In this document: positions 14,526-18,266 of the stretch, one piece after another
Layout of the letters: each line of letters begins with the position of its first letter
Position numbering within the stretch: position 1 is the stretch's first letter
Assembly: GCA_040268355.1 (NCBI GenBank)
Contig: JAWRIT010000053.1
Span: forward strand, 1 to 18,266
From: UBA1367 sp040268355
Lineage (GTDB): Bacteria > Actinomycetota > Coriobacteriia > Coriobacteriales > Atopobiaceae
Reading direction: 5' to 3'
Length of the DNA stretch: 18,266 nucleotides
Notes under the pieces: generated by a model
What the model saw: only the letters and a program-made list of their open reading frames with translations
Told to the model about the DNA's origin: nothing
The model's database searches: none
Position numbers and translations under genes: made by a program

Positions 14526-14546
14526 GGCGATGGGGGCCTGTCAGGC

Positions 14547-15851
14547 TTACCGGTTGATGAGCAGGACGCCCACGAGCGCCGCCACCAGCGCCACGCCCGC
14601 CAGGATGGCGACCACGACGACGAGCCGTTGGCGGAAGGTGCCCTTGCGCAGCGCACGCTCATCGCGCGCCAGCGCATCGACGACGTCCTGCTGGATGTCG
14701 AGGTCGGTCTGCTGCCGTGCGATCTCGCGGCGCAGCTCGATGGTCTCCTGCGGGCTTGCGTGGATGGCCTCGGCCTCCTCGAGCAGCTCGTCCGCCACCT
14801 TCGCGCGCGCCTCGGCCTCCTCCCGCTCGCGCCGTGCCGCCTCGGCACCGCTCGTGCGCTCCTTGATCTGCTCGCCCAGCGCCCGCTGGGCCTCCTGGGA
14901 CTGCCTGAGCAGCTCGTCATACTCCCCGCGTCGCTCGGTCGCCTCCGCCTTGGTCGCCTCGGCGTCACGCTCGGCCTGCTTCACCAGCTTGCGCTGGTCG
15001 AAGAGCCGCTGCTGGGCGGCCTCGACGTCCTTGTCCGCCTCCGCGCTCACGTCTGAGACCTCCGCGCGGGCCGCCTCGAGGTGCCGCCGTTCCTTCTCCA
15101 GCTCGCGGGCGAGCTGGGCGCCTGCCTCTGACCCCTCCCGCTCGCCCGCGCCCTGCTCCTCAAGCTCGGACTGCACCGAGCGCAGGCGCTCGCGGGCATT
15201 GTCCACCGCGCGGTTCGCGTTGGAGATGCGCTGGTCACGTTGGCGTGTGGCCTCACTGAGCGCCTGCTCGGCGCTCTTGGCGACACGTCGGGCCTCGGCC
15301 AGAGCCCGTGCCGCGTCATCGGAGCGACCCTTGGTCGACTCGGCGAGGTTGCGGTAGGGGCGCAGGCGCTCCTCGTCGCTGCGCTTGAGGTCGGCGAGCT
15401 GCCGATCGAGCTTCCCGCGCTCGTCCTCGAGTTCCTCCGCGCGCCGCAGCGCCTCGGCCGCCTGCTCGTGCGCCTGTTCGCGCTCAGCGCTCTGCTCCGC
15501 GACGATCTGCGGGTAGCGCTCCTCGATGTCGAGGCGGCGCCGCAGCGTCTCTGTGTCGCGCTCGAGCCGCTCGCGCATCCCGTGCAGCTCGCTTCGGGCC
15601 TCGGCATGGCGGGCCTGCGCCTCGCGTACGCTGCGGAAGGCAGCGAACCCCTCGCGCAGGGAGTGCTGCGCGCTCCGAGGTCCTGCGGCCCCCGCATCCG
15701 GGGATGTCACATCCGAGGCCGGATCACCTGCGTCCTGCGCCAAGGGAGTCTCGTTCCGTGCCTCCTCCGCTGGCGATTCGACGTTGCTCGCGGCGCGCTG
15801 CCCAGCGCTCTGCCCGTCCTGTTCGAGGTCGGTAGGCGGGGAATCTGTCAT
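14547..15851 (-). CDS. Tail-anchored coiled-coil protein of unknown function, 434 aa
   Basis: I do not recognise a named family. The N-terminal 65 residues are acidic, Ser/Pro/Ala-rich and probably disordered. Residues about 66-400 are a nearly continuous, highly charged coiled coil (Arg, Glu, Ala, Gln and Leu heptads), with one proline near 166 and a Gly/Glu-rich break near 234-245. A single span (about 410-431) is followed by only three residues, so the protein is probably anchored by its tail with the coil in the cytoplasm. ATG 15851 follows AAGGGAGA; the open frame continues 80 codons upstream, but without a ribosome site. It converges on queA and diverges from ptsH. It could be a scaffold or a membrane-bound spacer, like some divisome or polar proteins, but nothing in the sequence proves this. 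Confidence 0.84.
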   Translation of the reverse strand: MTDSPPTDLEQDGQSAGQRAASNVESPAEEARNETPLAQDAGDPASDVTSPDAGAAGPRSAQHSLREGFAAFRSVREAQARHAEARSELHGMRERLERDTETLRRRLDIEERYPQIVAEQSAEREQAHEQAAEALRRAEELEDERGKLDRQLADLKRSDEERLRPYRNLAESTKGRSDDAARALAEARRVAKSAEQALSEATRQRDQRISNANRAVDNARERLRSVQSELEEQGAGEREGSEAGAQLARELEKERRHLEAARAEVSDVSAEADKDVEAAQQRLFDQRKLVKQAERDAEATKAEATERRGEYDELLRQSQEAQRALGEQIKERTSGAEAARREREEAEARAKVADELLEEAEAIHASPQETIELRREIARQQTDLDIQQDVVDALARDERALRKGTFRQRLVVVVAILAGVALVAALVGVLLINR

Positions 15852-15907
15852 GGGTGTCTCCCTTCCGCAGGGTGGCGCCGCCACAGGGGCGGGTCGTATG
15901 TTCTCAT

Positions 15908-15921
15908 GGCACCATTGTGCC
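15908..15921. promoter_or_regulatory. Inverted repeat upstream of the coiled-coil gene
   Basis: GGCAC-catt-GTGCC lies 57 bases before the coiled-coil gene start, in the 278-base divergent gap with ptsH. On the minus strand it contains CACAAT, a possible -10, so it could be an operator over that promoter. The rest of 15852-16020 shows no gene. Confidence 0.3.
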
Positions 15922-16056
15922 TCAGCAAGCATCAGGGCGCTCCCGACATTCCCTCCGTATGGCAGCCTGTCACAGGCGCGGCGGGCGCGTTCGCAGGACG
16001 AGCCCCCACCGCTAGCCATTTCTTTTTGAATTGCGGAAGACAAGAGCCCTGAACTT

Positions 16057-16066
16057 TGGTTACTAT
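16057..16066 (+). promoter_or_regulatory. Candidate promoter of ptsH
   Basis: TACTAT at 16061-16066, preceded by TGGT at 16057-16060, is a plausible -10 that would give a leader of roughly 57 bases. Upstream TTGAAT (16026) and TTGCGG (16031) are too far to be standard -35 elements. Confidence 0.35.
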
Positions 16067-16129
16067 GTCGGAAGTCTGGTGACGGAGGCATCCTGCCTTC
16101 GGAGCATCTACCGTAAAGGAGAGTGCAAC

Positions 16130-16402
16130 ATGGTTTCCAAGGAGACGACGATCATCAACGCAACTGGTCTTCACGCCCGCCCCGCTTCCGTGTTCGTGAG
16201 CGAGGCAAAGAAGTACGAGTGCAACGTCACCATCCGTGACATCGACAAGGGCACCGCTCCTGTGAGCGCCAAGTCGATCATGATGATCCTCGCTGCTGGC
16301 CTCGGCACTGGCGCCAAGGTTGAGATTGCGTGCGACGGCGCTGACGAGCAGGCCGCCCTCGACGCCCTCGTTGCCCTCGTGGACAGCGGTTTCGGCGAGT
16401 AA
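16130..16402 (+). CDS. ptsH: Phosphocarrier protein HPr of the PTS, 90 aa
   Basis: HPr carries phosphate from enzyme I to the sugar-specific PTS enzymes in the cytoplasm. The active-site histidine is His15 in GLHARPAS. The regulatory serine, phosphorylated by HPr kinase in Gram-positives, is Ser49 in AKSIMM; it corresponds to Ser46 of the standard numbering, because three extra residues lie in the loop before it (about 36-45). Start ATG 16130 follows AAGGAGAG. The gene has more A/T-ending codons than its neighbours, as often seen in highly expressed genes. It stands alone: a perfect terminator follows within 36 bases and ptsI is not downstream, unlike the common ptsHI operon. Family call is very secure. 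Confidence 0.97.
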   Translation: MVSKETTIINATGLHARPASVFVSEAKKYECNVTIRDIDKGTAPVSAKSIMMILAAGLGTGAKVEIACDGADEQAALDALVALVDSGFGE

Positions 16403-16437
16403 GACGCATCGTCGTCAGCTGTAGTTCGGCTGCAGCA

Positions 16438-16471
16438 GCACCCGGCACCCCTCGGTGCCGGGTGCTTTTTT
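16438..16471 (+). terminator. Strong intrinsic terminator of ptsH
   Basis: GCACCCGGCACC pairs perfectly over 12 bp with GGTGCCGGGTGC around a 4-base loop (cctc), followed directly by six T. This is a textbook rho-independent terminator. Confidence 0.96.
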
Positions 16472-16597
16472 GTGGCTGGAGCTTGTGATGGCATGCTTGC
16501 CGGTACGTTTGCCCCCGTATTTCGTCCATCCGTCCGATATGCCCCGCCAAGGACAACTCGCAGAAACACAAACAGAGTAGTAAGAAGGTGTCTGAGC

Positions 16598-16621
16598 TTG
16601 ACACGGAGAGAGTGCTGTCAA
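16598..16621 (+). promoter_or_regulatory. TTGACA/TGTCAA inverted repeat next to the ribosome site
   Basis: TTGACA (16598-16603) and TGTCAA (16616-16621) form a perfect inverted repeat with a 12-base spacer just before the AAAGGGGG ribosome site of the next gene. It could be an operator or a leader hairpin that limits translation. TTGACA also looks like a -35, but no -10 lies at the right distance. The rest of 16472-16597 shows no clear element; TTGCCG/TATTTC at 16497-16523 is spaced only 15 bases. Confidence 0.35.
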
Positions 16622-16634
16622 AAGGGGGTGCCCG

Positions 16635-17735
16635 ATGAGGAAGTATCTGGCCAAGGTGACCAAGGCTGCGCGCCCGTGGGCTGTGGCGGCGCCCCTCCTG
16701 CCTCTCTGTGCCGTCCTGCTGCCGAGCCCTGCGTCGGTGACCCTTCTCGTCATGGCGCTCCTCGTCATGCTCGTCGGCCCCGCGCGCGACAGGGTGTCCC
16801 CCTCGCTGGGTGGAGCCAGGCTCGCGGCCACCCTGGCGACGGCGCTGCTTGCCGTCTTTGTGCTTGCGGGGTGCGCCTCGTCCTCCCCACAAGACGATGC
16901 CGCCACGCCCAGCCCGACTTCGACGGAGCAAGAGGCTGTGTCCAATGCGGAGGAGCCGATGGGGGAGGCCGCCGAAGGGGGCGCGCAACCCAAGCGCGAT
17001 GCGACCCCCAAACCAGAGCCAGGTCCAGACCCACTGGACGACTTCGAGCTCACGCAGACCACCACCACACTCGAGTACTCGACCAAGGAGGTCGACCCTC
17101 TCACGTTGATCGACACGAGCGGCGATGGCGTCACCGTCACGGTCGCCGATGGCCAATCCATCGACCTCACCAAGCTAGGCACCCAAAGCGTCGTCTACCA
17201 TCTGAGCAGCAAACGGTCCTCCAAGGATGTCGAGCTGACATTCGAGGTGAGGGACACGCGCAAGCCATCCATCCGGCTCAGGGCGAAGGAGGTCACGATC
17301 GAGCAGGGTGGGAGCTTCGATCCTCTCGACAACGTCAAGAGGGTTGCCGACAAAGTCGACGGTCGTCTCTCGTACGTCGAGGAGGAGCCCGCCCCGCGGG
17401 CCGACGGCACCACCTACGAGCAGGGCTGGTACACCATCACGGGAAGCTACGACGTCGACTCCGCGGGCACGTACTTCCTCACGGTCACGGCATGCGACGC
17501 AAGCGGCAACCGGACGACCAAGGAGTTCAGCCTGCAGGTGAGCGCCCCGGCTGTCGAGGAGCCGGTGGAGCCGGTCGCGCAGTCCTACGTTCTCAACACG
17601 AACACCTACAAGTTCCATCACCCTGGCTGCAGGGACGTGGGCAGGATCAAGGACCACAACCGGCAGGACGTCGAGATGCCGCGCGAGGAGGTCATCGCCA
17701 TGGGCTACAGCCCCTGCGGGCACTGCTATCCCTAA
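16635..17735 (+). CDS. Membrane or lipid-anchored Ig-like protein with C-terminal Cys/His module, 366 aa
   Basis: The N-terminus has an unusual order. Two short hydrophobic stretches (about 14-30 and 33-48) are followed by a short charged segment and then a second signal-like stretch ending in LAGC (77-80), a good lipobox. A Pro/Glu/Thr linker (81-138) follows, then one partial and one full Ig-like domain (about 140-206 and 207-303, the latter DUF5011/HYR-like with a DASGN turn). The C-terminal 49-residue module has His328, His329, Cys332, Cys361 and Cys364, plus YVLNTNTYKFH and GYSPCGHC. That module resembles the small metal-binding tail of some secreted nucleases and surface proteins. Start is ATG 16635 with AGGGGG upstream. 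Whether Cys80 is lipidated or the first stretches are true membrane spans is unclear. Specific role is unknown; probably an outer-face protein. Confidence 0.86.
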   Translation: MRKYLAKVTKAARPWAVAAPLLPLCAVLLPSPASVTLLVMALLVMLVGPARDRVSPSLGGARLAATLATALLAVFVLAGCASSSPQDDAATPSPTSTEQEAVSNAEEPMGEAAEGGAQPKRDATPKPEPGPDPLDDFELTQTTTTLEYSTKEVDPLTLIDTSGDGVTVTVADGQSIDLTKLGTQSVVYHLSSKRSSKDVELTFEVRDTRKPSIRLRAKEVTIEQGGSFDPLDNVKRVADKVDGRLSYVEEEPAPRADGTTYEQGWYTITGSYDVDSAGTYFLTVTACDASGNRTTKEFSLQVSAPAVEEPVEPVAQSYVLNTNTYKFHHPGCRDVGRIKDHNRQDVEMPREEVIAMGYSPCGHCYP

Positions 17736-17805
17736 GGAGTGGTCCTGTCGTGTGCCTTCCGGGCGGTGACGCACGGGGCCAGGCGGGCGCTACCAGGAGG
17801 TCCCG

Positions 17806-17829
17806 GCTCGTTCCCGAGCGTGGTATGCT
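17806..17829 (+). promoter_or_regulatory. Candidate extended -10 promoter and hairpin before the HAD gene
   Basis: TGgTATGCT at 17821-17829 is a good extended -10, 36 bases before the GTG start. Directly upstream a perfect GCTCG-ttcc-CGAGC stem (17806-17819) occupies the spacer region and could be the 3' hairpin of the previous gene or an operator. Confidence 0.4.
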
Positions 17830-17864
17830 ACCCCTGACACAACTGCGCGACAGGAGCACGACCC

Positions 17865-18266
17865 GTGATAGGACCCACCAAGCTCTGCCCGAACGGAATA
17901 GGGCTGGCCTTCTTCGACCTTGACGACACCATCTTGACCGGCGGAAACAGAATCAGTCCGCGTGTGGTCGACGCCATCTCGCTCGCCCGTGAGGAGGGGT
18001 GCGTGACCTGCGTCTCCAGCGGACGCCCCCTGCACATGATCCCCGACTTCCTGAGCGTCCCCGACGCCATGGACTACCTCGTCTGCACCAATGGATCCCA
18101 GGTGTTCCGCACTCCCGGCGCGGTGCTCTATGAGCGCCTCATGGACCGTGAGGCGGTCCTTGGGCTCATGGACGCGCTCGAGCCGCTCTCGCCCGGGTGG
18201 AACGCCTTCTTCGACGGACGCTCGTACTTCGAGTGGCGCTGCTTCTCCTACCTGGTGGCGGGGGGG
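17865..18266 (+). CDS. HAD-family (Cof-type) phosphatase, N-terminal 134 codons, cut by the window edge
   Basis: The open frame runs to the last base of the window without a stop. It starts at GTG 17865 with AGGAG nine to thirteen bases upstream. The first catalytic block is FFDLDDTIL, with the nucleophile Asp18 and the acid/base Asp20. The second block is VSSGRP (50-55), and TNGS at 75-78 matches the Cof-subfamily NG turn that leads into the C2 cap domain. Full members are about 260-290 residues, so roughly half is present. These cytoplasmic magnesium-dependent enzymes dephosphorylate sugar phosphates, nucleotides or flavin intermediates; the substrate cannot be read from this part. The motif set makes the family call secure. 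Confidence 0.92.
   Translation, partial: MIGPTKLCPNGIGLAFFDLDDTILTGGNRISPRVVDAISLAREEGCVTCVSSGRPLHMIPDFLSVPDAMDYLVCTNGSQVFRTPGAVLYERLMDREAVLGLMDALEPLSPGWNAFFDGRSYFEWRCFSYLVAGG

Noticed and set aside
14628..16052. Plus-strand frames opposite the coiled-coil gene.
   Set aside because: Leucine/alanine/serine-rich mirror translations of the coiled coil, with no ribosome sites or domains.
1..18266. Search by eye for tRNA, rRNA, CRISPR arrays, insertion sequences, integrases, toxin-antitoxin or phage-defence genes.
   Set aside because: None was seen; the window looks like ordinary chromosome with no evident island boundary. The only notable repeats are the ones reported above.

Overview
The window is high-GC bacterial DNA with short leaders, overlapping or closely spaced genes and strong Shine-Dalgarno sequences. 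The gene set is a 2[4Fe-4S] ferredoxin, a lactate permease, an OatA-like acyltransferase with an SGNH domain, a MacB/FtsX-type ABC transporter with a very large outer domain, a PcsB-like hydrolase, an HPr protein with the Gram-positive regulatory serine, and queH-queA. Together they suggest an anaerobic or fermentative high-GC Gram-positive, most likely a coriobacterium of the Olsenella/Atopobiaceae type. That placement is inference from gene content and composition; no rRNA is present.

Layout. On the minus strand at 65-4425, read right to left, are an OatA-like acyltransferase, an L-lactate permease and a small ferredoxin. The ferredoxin and permease are separated by a 366-base gene-free stretch with a 19-bp direct repeat. 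On the plus strand at 4523-8023, a leader predicted to fold into several hairpins precedes one long ABC transporter gene carrying both ATPase and permease. At 8273-9202 is a prepilin-peptidase family protein whose usual catalytic aspartates are not in place. At 9366-13229 there is a probable co-transcribed run: a PcsB-like peptidoglycan hydrolase, an isochorismatase-fold amidase, a zinc-ribbon membrane protein, and queH, which overlaps the preceding stop codon. queA follows from its own promoter. queH and queA encode the last and next-to-last steps of queuosine synthesis in tRNA. At 14547-15851 (minus) is a tail-anchored coiled-coil protein of unknown role, convergent with queA and divergent from ptsH (HPr). 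ptsH is closed by a perfect intrinsic terminator. Last come a membrane or lipid-anchored Ig-like protein with a cysteine-rich C-terminal module, and a HAD phosphatase cut by the window edge.

How the parts fit. The themes are cell-envelope building and remodelling (acyltransferase, ABC transporter, PcsB-like hydrolase, Ig-like protein), fermentation (lactate transport, ferredoxin, PTS) and tRNA modification. I see no mobile element, integrase, CRISPR array, tRNA or rRNA, and no toxin or defence cassette. The most unusual items are the structured leader of the ABC transporter, the prepilin peptidase with displaced catalytic aspartates, the repeat-bearing gene-free stretch at 245-610, and the uncharacterised tail-anchored coiled-coil protein.
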